NCBI RefSeq assembly: GCF_008807375.1
Contig: NZ_CP043311.1
Coordinates: 1,096,001 to 1,160,000 of the forward strand
DNA: 64,000 nucleotides
Direction of reading: 5' to 3'
Origin: Pseudomonas lalkuanensis
GTDB lineage: Bacteria; Pseudomonadota; Gammaproteobacteria; Pseudomonadales; Pseudomonadaceae
The notes beneath the pieces were generated by a model. That model did no database searches, was not told the DNA's origin, and saw only the letters and a program-made list of their open reading frames with translations. Position 1 is the first letter of the stretch. Every line of letters starts with the position of its first letter. The position numbers and the translations under genes were made by a program. This document shows positions 30,585 through 45,000 of the stretch, piece by piece.

Positions 30585-31964
30585 TCAGTCCAGCAGGGAG
30601 AGGTTCACGGGGGTGAGGTGGTTGTCTTCGACACGTACGTCCAGCTCCCCCTCGGCGAGGCGGGCCTTCAGACGCTGGCCGGGGCGCGTCTGGCTGGCGG
30701 CGCGGATGGCCTGGCCGCGTTCGTCCAGCAGGATGCTGTAGCCGCGGCCGAGCGTAGCCAGCGGACTGACCACGTGCAGGGTCTGGGCCAGGGCGTCGAG
30801 CTTCTGCCGACGGTCCTTGATGGCTTCACGAGCGGCGCGGGGCAGGCGCTCGGCCAGGCTGTCCAGCCGCTGTCGCAACAGCGCCAGGCTGCGTCCCGGA
30901 TGTTGTGCGGCGAGGCGCGTATCGAGGCGCGCCAGGCGTTCGTGGCGAACTTGCAGCTGGCGCTCGAAAGCGCGGCGCAGGCGCATGTCCAGGTCGTCCA
31001 GGCGCTGCGCCTGCTGGCGCAGTCGCTCGCCGGGGTGGCGCAGGCGCCGGAACAGTCCGTCCAGGCGCAGGCGCTCTCGGGTCAGGTGTTCGCGCATGCG
31101 CAGGACCAGGCGCCGATGCAGGCTGTCCAGGCGCTGCTGCAGTTCACTGGCATCCGGGGCCAGCAGTTCGGCGGCGGCGGAGGGGGTCGGGGCGCGCACG
31201 TCAGCGACGAAATCGCTGATGGATACGTCCGTCTCGTGGCCGACGGCGCTGACGATGGGCGTCTTGCAGGCGGCCACCGCGCGGGCCACGGCCTCCTCGT
31301 TGAAGCACCAGAGGTCCTCCAGCGAGCCGCCACCCCGGGCCAGGATCAACGCATCGAAGCCCTGGGCATCGGCCAGCGCCAGGGCGCGGACGATCTGGGC
31401 GGTGGCCTCGCGGCCCTGCACCGCGGTGGGGATCAGGGTCAGCTGCACCTGGGGGGCACGGCGGCGGAATACGCTGATGATGTCGCGGATCACCGCGCCG
31501 GTGGGCGAACTGACAATGCCAATGCGCTGCGGGTGGGCGGGCAGGGGTTGCTTGCGCTCGGTGGCGAACAGCCCCTCGGCGGCCAGCTTTTCCTTCAGTG
31601 CTTCGAAGGCCAGGCGCAGGGCGCCGTCGCCGGCCGGTTCGACGGCGTCGGCGATCAGCTGGTAGTCGCCACGGCCTTCGAACAACGAGACCTTGCCGCG
31701 CACCCGCACGGCGAGGCCGTCGCGCAGGGCCTGGCGCACGCGCTGGGCATTCTGTCGGAACAGCGCGCAGCGGACCTGGGCCTGGGCATCCTTGAGGGTG
31801 AAATAGAGATGGCCGGAAGCGGGGCGGGCGAGGTTGGATATCTCGCCTTCCACCCAGACCTGCGGGAACACGTCCTCCAGTAGATGGCGGGCGCGCTGGT
31901 TGAGCTGGCTGACGGTCAGCACCTCGCGGTCGAGGCCGAGCCGTTGGAAGGGGTCTTTGAGCAT
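30585..31964 (-). CDS. xseA: Exodeoxyribonuclease VII large subunit
   Basis: 459 aa. N-terminal OB fold (VLTVSQLNQRARHLLEDVF, VWVEGEISNLARPASGH), catalytic region with GIVSSPTGAVIRD, ARGGGSLEDLWCFNEE and VGHETDVSISDFVADVRAPT, then a long coiled coil rich in Arg/Leu. ATG 31964 gives LKDPFQRLGLDRE, the conserved start; an in-frame ATG 30 nt upstream is less likely. Confidence 0.95.
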   Translation of the reverse strand: MLKDPFQRLGLDREVLTVSQLNQRARHLLEDVFPQVWVEGEISNLARPASGHLYFTLKDAQAQVRCALFRQNAQRVRQALRDGLAVRVRGKVSLFEGRGDYQLIADAVEPAGDGALRLAFEALKEKLAAEGLFATERKQPLPAHPQRIGIVSSPTGAVIRDIISVFRRRAPQVQLTLIPTAVQGREATAQIVRALALADAQGFDALILARGGGSLEDLWCFNEEAVARAVAACKTPIVSAVGHETDVSISDFVADVRAPTPSAAAELLAPDASELQQRLDSLHRRLVLRMREHLTRERLRLDGLFRRLRHPGERLRQQAQRLDDLDMRLRRAFERQLQVRHERLARLDTRLAAQHPGRSLALLRQRLDSLAERLPRAAREAIKDRRQKLDALAQTLHVVSPLATLGRGYSILLDERGQAIRAASQTRPGQRLKARLAEGELDVRVEDNHLTPVNLSLLD

Positions 31965-32063
31965 GGGTGGAAATGATAATGGCTTTGCCGCCATGCGCCA
32001 TAGTTGACGGGTAAAGGGCGAGGGTTAAGCTGCGCGCCCTTTTCGATGCAGCAGGAGCCAGAA

Positions 32064-32615
32064 ATGGAATCGAGCCAGTTGATCATCGTGCCGCAGATTT
32101 CCACCGTTCCCGGGCATCAGGCCCTGGTCGGGCGCATGCTGCGCTGGCTGGCCCAGCGCGAGGTGGTCGAAGCGCTGCCGAGCACTTGCGGGCTGCGCGG
32201 CAACCGCATGGCCTACGCCATCGCCCGCGGCGCGCGGAGTGTGGTCGAGCACCCGGAACGCCTGCCATTCGGCCAGCCGGTGAACGGCCTGGAGCTGGTG
32301 GACAAGCGCTGCATCTATACACCTACGCGCGACTTCCTCAATGAAGCGGGCTGCCCCGAGTGCCGTCAGGAAGTCGGCGAACCGCTGTTCGAGAGCCTGG
32401 AAGAATGGTGGCCGGGGCATACCGACAACTTCAGCTGCCCGGAATGCGGCTTCGAGGATGACATCAACGGCTTCCTCTTCCTGCAGCCCTGCGGCTTTTC
32501 CAATCTCGGTTTCATCTTCAACGGCTGGGGTGAAACCCGTTTCACCCAGGCTTTCCTCGACGCGTTCGGCGAACGGCTCGGATTCTCGGTGCGCCAGGTG
32601 CGGACCGATGGGTGA
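32064..32615 (+). CDS. Conserved zinc-ribbon protein of unknown function
   Basis: 183 aa, not assigned to a characterised family. ATG 32064 follows GCAGGAG. Two CPEC knuckles (Cys97/Cys100 and Cys125/Cys128) make a likely structural zinc site. The end is rich in aromatic residues (GFSNLGFIFNGWGETRF). Homologues in pseudomonads are, as far as I recall, labelled sugar ABC transporter ATPase, but no Walker motifs are present, so that name looks wrong. Located between xseA and guaB. Confidence 0.75.
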   Translation: MESSQLIIVPQISTVPGHQALVGRMLRWLAQREVVEALPSTCGLRGNRMAYAIARGARSVVEHPERLPFGQPVNGLELVDKRCIYTPTRDFLNEAGCPECRQEVGEPLFESLEEWWPGHTDNFSCPECGFEDDINGFLFLQPCGFSNLGFIFNGWGETRFTQAFLDAFGERLGFSVRQVRTDG

Positions 32616-32616
32616 C

Positions 32617-34283
<1,667 letters not shown>

Positions 34284-34305
34284 GGCTGATTGAAAGCTAG
34301 TGCGT

Positions 34306-34341
34306 CACGGGGCTGTCTGATTCAGCCCCGTGTCGTTTTTG
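34306..34341 (+). terminator. Terminator-like hairpin between guaB and guaA
   Basis: CACGGGGCTG (34306-34315), loop TCTGATT, CAGCCCCGTG (34323-34332), then TCGTTTTTG. A 10-bp perfect stem with a T-tract in the 80-nt guaB-guaA spacer; probably a partial terminator or processing site, because the two genes usually form one operon. Confidence 0.7.
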
Positions 34342-34363
34342 AATTCCGTAACGAGAGATGGCC

Positions 34364-35941
34364 ATGTCCCAAGACATTCACGCCCACCGGATCCTGATCC
34401 TCGACTTCGGCTCCCAGTACACCCAACTGATCGCCCGCCGCGTGCGCGAGATCGGCGTGTATTGCGAAATCCACCCCTTCGACATGAGCAATGAGGCGAT
34501 CCGTGCCTTCGCCCCGCGCGGCATCATCCTCGCCGGTGGCCCGGAGTCGGTTCACGAAGCCAACAGCCCGCGCGCTCCGCAGGCCGTGTTCGACCTCAAT
34601 GTGCCGCTGTTCGGCATCTGCTACGGCATGCAGACCATGGCCGAGCAACTGGGTGGCAAAGTGCAGGGTTCCGACCTGCGCGAATTCGGCTACGCCCGTG
34701 TCGACGTGGTGGGCAAGGCCCGCCTGCTGGACGGCATCGAAGACCACGTGGACGACGACGGAGTCCTCGGTCTCGACGTGTGGATGAGCCACGGCGACAA
34801 GGTCACCGACATGCCCGCCGGCTTCCACATCCTGGCCAGCACCCCGAGCTGCCCGATCGCCGCCATGGCTGACGATCACCGCGCCTACTACGGCGTGCAG
34901 TTCCACCCGGAAGTGACCCACACCAAGCAGGGCGGCCGCATCCTTTCCCGCTTCGTGCTGGATATCTGTGGCTGCGCCGCCCTCTGGACCCCGTCGAACA
35001 TTGTCGAAGACGCCATCGCCACGGTACGTGCCCAGGTCGGTTCGTCCAAGGTGCTGCTGGGGCTTTCCGGCGGCGTTGATTCCTCGGTGGTCGCGGCCCT
35101 GCTGCACAAGGCCATCGGCGACCAGCTGACCTGCGTTTTCGTCGACAACGGCCTGCTGCGCCTGCACGAGGGCGACCACGTGATGGCCATGTTCGCCGAG
35201 AACATGGGCGTACGCGTGATCCGCGCCAACGCCGAAGACAAGTTCCTCTCCCGCCTGGCCGGCGTCGCCGACCCGGAAGAGAAGCGCAAGATCATCGGTC
35301 GCACCTTCATCGAAGTGTTCGACGAGGAAGCCACCAAGCTGCAGGGCATCAAGTTCCTCGCCCAGGGCACCATCTACCCCGACGTGATCGAGTCGGCCGG
35401 CGCCAAGACCGGCAAGGCCCACGTGATCAAGTCGCACCACAACGTCGGCGGCCTGCCGGAAGACATGCAGTTCGAACTGGTCGAGCCGCTGCGCGAGCTG
35501 TTCAAGGACGAAGTGCGCAAGATCGGCCTGGAACTGGGCCTGCCCTACAGCATGGTCTACCGCCATCCGTTCCCGGGCCCGGGCCTGGGCGTGCGTATCC
35601 TCGGCGAAGTGAAGAAGGAATACGCCGACCTGCTGCGTCGTGCCGACCACATCTTCATCGAAGAGCTGCACAAGGCTGACTGGTACCACAAGACCAGCCA
35701 GGCGTTCGTGGTGTTCCAGCCGGTGAAGTCCGTCGGCGTGGTCGGTGACGGCCGTCGCTACGCCTGGGTCGTCGCCCTGCGTGCAGTGGAAACCATCGAC
35801 TTCATGACCGCCCGCTGGGCGCACCTGCCCTACGAGCTGCTGGAGACCGTCTCCAACCGCATCATCAACGAGATCGAAGGCATTTCTCGCGTCACCTACG
35901 ACGTGTCGAGCAAACCGCCGGCGACCATCGAGTGGGAGTGA
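34364..35941 (+). CDS. guaA: GMP synthase (glutamine-hydrolysing)
   Basis: Aminates XMP to GMP. 525 aa: class I amidotransferase domain with FGICYGMQ (nucleophile Cys) and QFHPEVTHT (His/Glu), ATP pyrophosphatase with [11 protein letters not shown], and the C-terminal dimerisation domain ending [12 protein letters not shown] 34364 gives the conserved [15 protein letters not shown]; the ATG two codons earlier is an alternative. Confidence 0.98.
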   Translation: MSQDIHAHRILILDFGSQYTQLIARRVREIGVYCEIHPFDMSNEAIRAFAPRGIILAGGPESVHEANSPRAPQAVFDLNVPLFGICYGMQTMAEQLGGKVQGSDLREFGYARVDVVGKARLLDGIEDHVDDDGVLGLDVWMSHGDKVTDMPAGFHILASTPSCPIAAMADDHRAYYGVQFHPEVTHTKQGGRILSRFVLDICGCAALWTPSNIVEDAIATVRAQVGSSKVLLGLSGGVDSSVVAALLHKAIGDQLTCVFVDNGLLRLHEGDHVMAMFAENMGVRVIRANAEDKFLSRLAGVADPEEKRKIIGRTFIEVFDEEATKLQGIKFLAQGTIYPDVIESAGAKTGKAHVIKSHHNVGGLPEDMQFELVEPLRELFKDEVRKIGLELGLPYSMVYRHPFPGPGLGVRILGEVKKEYADLLRRADHIFIEELHKADWYHKTSQAFVVFQPVKSVGVVGDGRRYAWVVALRAVETIDFMTARWAHLPYELLETVSNRIINEIEGISRVTYDVSSKPPATIEWE

Positions 35942-35969
35942 TGCGAGTGCGCAAGCGCTAGCGAAACGG

Positions 35970-36006
35970 AACCGGCCAGGCCTCAAAGCCCGGCCGGTTT
36001 TGTTTT
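35970..36006 (+). terminator. Intrinsic terminator after guaA
   Basis: AACCGGCC (35970-35977), 14-nt loop, GGCCGGTT (35992-35999), then TTGTTTTG. Located 29 nt after the guaA stop. Confidence 0.8.
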
Positions 36007-36037
36007 GGGGCTTGCGGGGCCGGCTCCTTGTAGATTG

Positions 36038-36094
36038 TAGGGTGCGCCGCGCGCACCGCCTTTCCTGCAGGGTGCGCATGGCGCACCCTGCAGG
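36038..36094. repeat. Intergenic palindrome of the TAGGGTGCGC type
   Basis: CCTGCAGGGTGCGC (36064-36077), loop ATG, GCGCACCCTGCAGG (36081-36094): a perfect 14-bp inverted repeat. It is preceded by TAGGGTGCGCC...GCGCACC at 36039-36057, a diverged copy of the same sequence. Located 14 nt from the end of the dioxygenase gene. Looks like a second REP-like family. Confidence 0.65.
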
Positions 36095-36107
36095 TCGGAT
36101 TCAGTTG

Positions 36108-36761
36108 TCAGGCATTGGCGCGGGTATCGACCACCAGCGTCAGGCGCGCAATGAATCCGTCGCCGTCCTCCTCCAGCTCAGCCACCGACTGCTCCCCGCC
36201 CTGCCGGCGGTAGATGTAATCCTGCTCCCGGGGCGTCCAGACCTGGCCGGGATGTGCGTATGGTGGCCGGGTCATGGCCGGGCGGATCACCGCTTCCGGG
36301 AAGTACAACTGGCCGGTGTGGATATCCTGCTCGCCCAGATGGACCTTGAGATGGACGTGGTTGGTGCGTCCCGGGTAGTAGCCGGGAAGGATGCTGCGGA
36401 ATTCCGCGCGGCCATCGTCGTCGGTGATCTGTACGCCGCGCAGGAAGCGGCTCGCGGATTCGGCGCCGACGCCGGAATAGGCGCCCTGGGCGTCGCAGTG
36501 CCAGATCTCCAGGGCGGCATCTCCCAGTGGGTGGCAAGCGTCCGCCTGCAGCACTTCGAATTGCAGTTTCAGTGGCGTGCCCGGCCTGCCATCGGTGATG
36601 TCCTGGCGCAGCAGCGCATCTTCCAGGTAGAAGGGCCCGGCAGTCTGTTCCGGGCTGAGTCGGCAGACTCCGATATTGTCGGCCTGGCCCAGGCGAGGCC
36701 AGTTCAGCAGCACGAAGCCTCCAATGCAGAACTGCACCATTTCGCGGCGGGTGGGATGCAT
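36108..36761 (-). CDS. Intradiol ring-cleavage dioxygenase-like protein, exported
   Basis: 217 aa. N-terminus HPTRREMVQFCIGGFVLLNW has a twin-arginine motif and hydrophobic stretch. Then the intradiol fold: GPFYLED (Tyr45), WHCDAQGAYSG (Tyr95), PGYYPGRTNHVHLKV with Tyr128/129, His135 and His137. A Tyr/His Fe(III) site like protocatechuate 3,4-dioxygenase is thus plausible, but the spacing of the last two ligands is shorter, and the substrate is unknown. No other catabolic genes nearby. Divergent from the multicopper oxidase, also Tat-type. Confidence 0.8.
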   Translation of the reverse strand: MHPTRREMVQFCIGGFVLLNWPRLGQADNIGVCRLSPEQTAGPFYLEDALLRQDITDGRPGTPLKLQFEVLQADACHPLGDAALEIWHCDAQGAYSGVGAESASRFLRGVQITDDDGRAEFRSILPGYYPGRTNHVHLKVHLGEQDIHTGQLYFPEAVIRPAMTRPPYAHPGQVWTPREQDYIYRRQGGEQSVAELEEDGDGFIARLTLVVDTRANA

Positions 36762-36968
36762 GGGCAAGCTCCTCTCTGGCCGATTCGTCCATCCTACGCC
36801 CGGCAGGGAAGGGCGGCTGCGCCCATCGGTCGCGGCTAATGCAGATGCTTTCACTTATCTTTCACAGTCCCGGGGTGTATCTTGTGCGCCCCGAAAGCCG
36901 GCCCGGCAGAGGCTGGTTCGATTAGCCGATGGGACAGCCCCGTTCTTCCCCAGAGGAGCCTGACCCCC

Positions 36969-38833
<1,865 letters not shown>

Positions 38834-38882
38834 CTCGGACACTTCCGACAGGCTATTCGACCAAGGTCGGGACCCTTCTCAC

Positions 38883-38910
38883 TAGACCCAGAAACCTCCT
38901 GTGCTAAGGT
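38883..38910 (+). promoter_or_regulatory. Putative promoter of the permease leader
   Basis: TAGACC (38883-38888), 16-nt spacer, TAAGGT (38905-38910) with an extended TGC just before it. Transcription would start near 38917, at the first hairpin of the leader. Confidence 0.5.
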
Positions 38911-38914
38911 GCGC

Positions 38915-39104
38915 GGCCGCCCGAAAAGGGCGGCCCAGAGCGACTCGAGTGCGAGTCGCTGGGGAGGGTCCCTGCATGGGGCCACCGCCAGGAGGCATCC
39001 GTAATCCCGTTGTCCCGCAGTGCCCGATTCACCGTCTGACGGAAAGGCCATGGCAGCTTCAGGTCAGGGGCCTCCTGAAAACGAGAATGTGTTGTTGAGG
39101 GTGC
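38915..39104 (+). ncRNA. Structured 5' leader of the aromatic amino acid permease (candidate riboregulator)
   Basis: About 190 nt with dense complementarity. Hairpin A: GGCCGCCC/GGGCGGCC, 38915-38935, loop GAAAA. Hairpin B: GCGACTCG/CGAGTCGC, 38940-38959, loop AGTG. Hairpin C: GGTCCC/GGGGCC, 38967-38983. A long-range 8-bp match CAGGAGGC (38989-38996) with GCCTCCTG (39070-39077) encloses TCCGT/ACGGA (38998-39002 with 39039-39043). CCTGAA (39074-39079) can instead pair locally with TTCAGG (39058-39063), so two exclusive folds exist. Pairings are drawn by eye; no known riboswitch family was recognised. Confidence 0.5.
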
Positions 39105-39108
39105 TGTT

Positions 39109-40365
39109 ATGAGTGAAACCAGGGTCCAGTCTTGTCAGGATCAGGTTTGGGCGGAGCCAGTCGATTCGTCGGGGCTGGCGGTCCATAGGCTGAGCTTCCT
39201 TGAAGCGGTCGCCATGATCGTAGGCACCAACATTGGGGCAGGCGTGCTCTCCATGGCCTATGCCAGCCGCAAGGCCGGTTTCATGCCCCTGCTGCTGTGG
39301 CTTGCGGTGGCGGGTGTGTTCACCACCATTTCCATGCTTTACGTGTCGGAGACCGCGTTGCGGACCCGTACCCACAACCAGCTGAGCGGCCTCGCACAGC
39401 GCTACGTGGGTTCGTTCGGTGCCTGGGCAATCTTCCTTTCCGTCGCGGTCAACAGCATCGGTGCACTGATCGCCTATATGAGCGGCAGTGGCAAGATCCT
39501 CAGTGCCTTCCTCGGCATCAGCCCGGCGCTGGGCAGCCTGCTGTTCTTCCTGCCCGCGGCGCTGGTGCTCTACCTCGGCCTGGGAGCGATCGGCAAGGGC
39601 GAAAAGTTCATCAGCATCGGCATGGTCAGCATGATCGTCCTGCTGGTGGTCGCCACCCTGGTCAATGAGAACACCGACGTTGCCCGTCTGCTGGAGGGCG
39701 ACTGGATCTACATGGTGCCGGTATTCAACATCGCGGTGTTCTGCTTCTCCGCACAGTACATAGTCCCGGAGATGGCCCGTGGCTTCAGCCATGCACCGTC
39801 GCAACTGCCCAAGGCGGTGATCACCGGCATGCTGGTGACCTTCTGCCTGCTGGCGATCGTGCCCATGTCAGTGATCTCCCTGACCGGGCTGGAGAACCAG
39901 ACCGAGGTCGCCACGCTGGCGTGGGGCCAGGCACTGGGGCAATGGGCGTTCTACACCGCCAACACGTTCGCCCTCTGCGCCATGCTGACGTCCTATTGGG
40001 GCCTGGGTGGCAGCTTCCTGACCAACATCTTCGACAAATTCCACAAGCTCGGTCCGGAAAACCAGCCGAAGACCCGCCTTCTGGTACTCGGAATCGTGTG
40101 CGTACCACCCTTCCTGCTGGCCTACAGCGGCATGGTCGGGTTCGTTAACGCGCTGTACTTCGCCGGTGCCTTCAGTGGCGTGATCCTGTCCATCATGCCG
40201 ATCCTCATGCTGCGCTCCGCCCGTCGCCGCGGTGACCTGCAACCGGCGTGGCAATGTGGCTGGATCGCTCATCCGCTGATCCAGGTGTTCATCGTGATGA
40301 TCTACCTGGCCAGCGCCGCTTATGCCCTCTGCAGCGCGCTGAACCTGCTGCCGTCCGGCTGGTGA
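39109..40365 (+). CDS. Aromatic amino acid permease
   Basis: 418-aa integral membrane protein with about 11 hydrophobic segments. The first, FLEAVAMIVGTNIGAGVLSM, matches the GTxIGAGxL signature of the HAAAP (TyrP/Mtr/TnaB) family. Proton symport of tryptophan, tyrosine or phenylalanine is expected from the family; specificity cannot be read here. SD GAGG 8 nt before ATG 39109. Preceded by a structured leader. Confidence 0.85.
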   Translation: MSETRVQSCQDQVWAEPVDSSGLAVHRLSFLEAVAMIVGTNIGAGVLSMAYASRKAGFMPLLLWLAVAGVFTTISMLYVSETALRTRTHNQLSGLAQRYVGSFGAWAIFLSVAVNSIGALIAYMSGSGKILSAFLGISPALGSLLFFLPAALVLYLGLGAIGKGEKFISIGMVSMIVLLVVATLVNENTDVARLLEGDWIYMVPVFNIAVFCFSAQYIVPEMARGFSHAPSQLPKAVITGMLVTFCLLAIVPMSVISLTGLENQTEVATLAWGQALGQWAFYTANTFALCAMLTSYWGLGGSFLTNIFDKFHKLGPENQPKTRLLVLGIVCVPPFLLAYSGMVGFVNALYFAGAFSGVILSIMPILMLRSARRRGDLQPAWQCGWIAHPLIQVFIVMIYLASAAYALCSALNLLPSGW

Positions 40366-40377
40366 TCGCCTGAAATG

Positions 40378-40406
40378 AAAAAGCCCGCTTCGATGCGGGC
40401 TTTTTT
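40378..40406. terminator. Bidirectional terminator between the permease and mltF
   Basis: AAAAAGCCCGC (40378-40388), loop TTCGAT, GCGGGCTTTTTT (40395-40406). A and T runs on both sides serve the converging genes. Confidence 0.9.
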
Positions 40407-40423
40407 GTGGCCGGAATGACGGC

Positions 40424-41953
<1,530 letters not shown>

Positions 41954-41966
41954 TCAGGCGACACGA

Positions 41967-41984
41967 GGCACCTTCAGAGGTGCC
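41967..41984. other. Inverted repeat upstream of purL
   Basis: GGCACCT (41967-41973), loop TCAG, AGGTGCC (41978-41984) in the mltF-purL divergent region, 20 nt before a possible -10 box (TAGAAT 42004-42009). Could be an operator; no protein can be named. Confidence 0.35.
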
Positions 41985-42053
41985 GGAATGCGGTGCTTTG
42001 CGCTAGAATGCACGGCCTCCAAGCACACCCCTTCCCCAGAGGCTGTCCCGAAG

Positions 42054-45000
42054 ATGTTGATCCTGCGCGGTGCTCCCGCCCTTTCCGCTTTTCGCCACGG
42101 CAAACTGCTCGAGCAATTGACCCAAAAGGTCCCCGCCGTCAGCGGACTCTACGCCGAGTTCACCCACTTCGCCGAAGTGACTGGCGTACTCAGCGGGGAG
42201 GAAGAGCAAGTACTGGCCCGCCTGCTCAAGTACGGCCCCAGCGTCCCGGTTCAGGAGCCCAGCGGCCGCCTGTTCCTGGTGGTGCCGCGTTTCGGCACCA
42301 TCTCGCCCTGGTCGAGCAAGGCCACCGATATCGCCCGCAATTGCGGCCTGGCCAAGATCGAGCGCCTGGAGCGCGGCATCGCCTACTACGTGGCCGGTGA
42401 GATCAGTGACGCCGAGGCGCAACTCGTCTCCAGCACCCTGCATGATCGCATGACCCAACTGGTGCTGGCCGGCCAGGAAGAGGCCGCCGGCCTGTTCAGC
42501 CACGCCCAGCCCAAGCCGCTGACTGCCGTGGACATCCTCGGTGGCGGCCGCGCCGCCCTGGAGAAGGCCAACGTCGAACTGGGCCTGGCCCTTGCCGAAG
42601 ACGAAATCGACTACCTGGTGAAGAGCTTCAACGAACTGGGCCGCAACCCCCACGACGTCGAGCTGATGATGTTCGCCCAGGCGAACTCCGAGCACTGCCG
42701 CCACAAGATCTTCAACGCCAGCTGGGATATCGACGGCCAGGCGCAGGAGAAGAGCCTGTTCGGCATGATCAAGAACACCTACGAGATGCACCGCGAAGGC
42801 GTCCTGTCGGCATACAAGGACAACGCTTCGGTGATCGAGGGCTTCACCGCTGGCCGCTTCTTCCCGGACCCGGTGACCCGTCAGTACGGCGCCACCCAGG
42901 AGCCCGTGCACATCCTGATGAAGGTGGAAACCCACAACCACCCGACCGCCATCGCACCGTTCCCCGGCGCCTCCACCGGCTCCGGCGGCGAGATCCGCGA
43001 CGAAGGCGCTACCGGCCGCGGTGCCAAGCCCAAGGCCGGCCTGACCGGTTTCACCGTTTCCAACCTGCAGATCCCCGGTTTCGAGCAGCCCTGGGAAAAG
43101 CCCTACGGCAAGCCCGAGCGCATCGTCACCCCGCTGGACATCATGATCGAGGGCCCGCTGGGCGGCGCCGCGTTCAACAACGAGTTCGGCCGTCCGGCCC
43201 TGACCGGCTACTTCCGTACCTTCGAACAGGCCATCGACACCCCCCACGGTGAAGAGGTGCGCGGCTATCACAAGCCGATCATGCTCGCCGGCGGCATGGG
43301 CAACATCCGCGCCGAGCACGTGCAGAAGGGTGAGATTTCCGTTGGCGCCAAGCTGATCGTCCTCGGCGGCCCGGCCATGCTCATCGGCCTCGGCGGTGGC
43401 GCGGCTTCCTCCATGGCCACCGGCGCCAGCTCCGCCGACCTGGATTTCGCCTCGGTACAGCGCGACAACCCGGAAATGGAACGTCGCTGCCAGGAAGTGA
43501 TCGACCGCTGCTGGCAGATGGGTTCGGAAAACCCCATCAAGTTCATTCACGACGTGGGTGCCGGCGGCATCTCCAACGCCCTGCCGGAACTGATCAACGA
43601 CGGTGGCCGCGGCGGTCGCTTCGAACTGCGCGCCGTGCCCAACGACGAGCCGGGCATGAGCCCGCTGGAAATCTGGTGCAACGAGTCCCAGGAGCGTTAC
43701 GTGCTCTCCGTGGACGCCGCTGACTTCGAGCGTTTCAAGGCCATCTGCGAACGCGAGCGCTGCCCCTTCGCCGTGGTCGGCGAAGCCACCCTGGAGCGCC
43801 ACCTGACCGTGGCCGACAGCCACTTCGGCAACAAGCCGGTGGACATGCCGCTGGAAGTCCTGCTCGGCAAGCCGCCGCGCATGCACCGCTCCGTCAGCCG
43901 CGAGGCCGAGCTGGGCGATGACTTCGCCGCCGCCGAACTGGACATCGAAGAAGCCGTCAGCCGTGTGCTGCACCACCCGGCCGTTGCCAGCAAGAACTTC
44001 CTGATCACCATCGGTGACCGCACCATCACCGGCCTGGTGGCCCGCGACCAGATGGTCGGCCCCTGGCAGGTCCCGGTAGCCGATTGCGCCGTCACCGCCA
44101 CCAGCTTCGACGTCTACACCGGCGAAGCCATGGCCATGGGCGAGCGCACTCCGCTGGCCCTGTTGAATGCGCCGGCATCCGGCCGCATGGCCGTGGGTGA
44201 AACCATCACCAACCTGGCTGCCTCGAAGATCGAGAAGCTGGGCGATATCAAGCTCTCCGCCAACTGGATGGCCGCAGCCGGTCACCCGGGCGAAGACGCT
44301 CGCCTGTACGACACCGTCAAGGCCGTGGGCATGGAACTGTGCCCGGCGCTGGGCATCACCATCCCGGTGGGCAAGGACTCCATGTCCATGAAGACCCGCT
44401 GGCAGGATGAAGGCGCGGACAAGTCCGTCACCTCGCCGCTGTCGCTGATCGTCACCGGTTTCGCGCCGGTCACCGATGTGCGCAAGACCCTGACTCCGCA
44501 GCTGCGCCTGGACAAGGGCGAAACCGACCTGATCCTGGTCGACCTCGGCCGTGGCCAGAACCGCATGGGTGGCTCCATCCTCGCGCAGGTCTACAGCAAG
44601 ATCGGCCAGCAGGTACCGGACGTTGATGACGCCGAGGACCTGAAAGCCTTCTTCGCCGTGATCCAGGGCCTGAACGCCGATGGCCACCTGCTGGCCTATC
44701 ACGACCGTTCCGACGGCGGCCTGCTGGCCACCGTGCTGGAGATGGCCTTTGCCGGCCACTGCGGCCTGGACCTCTACCTCGACGCCCTGGCCGACAACCG
44801 TGAAGGCCTGACCTCCGTCCTGTTCAACGAAGAACTGGGTGCGGTCATCCAGGTTCGCCAGGACGCCACGCCGGAAGTGCTGGCCCAGTTCAGCGCCGCC
44901 GGTCTCGGTGATTGCGTTGCCGTCATCGGCCAGCCGTTCAATGGCGCCAACGTCGCCATCAGCTTCAATGGCGAAGCCGTGTTCGGCGGCGAGCGCCGCA

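Noticed and set aside
39085..39096. Mini-ORF ATG TGT TGT TGA just before the permease
   Set aside because: Three codons with no SD; probably chance.
38915..39104. The permease leader as a known riboswitch or as a terminator of tadA
   Set aside because: No T-run follows the GC hairpins, and the signature strings of cobalamin, TPP, FMN, lysine, yybP-ykoY and c-di-GMP riboswitches are absent.
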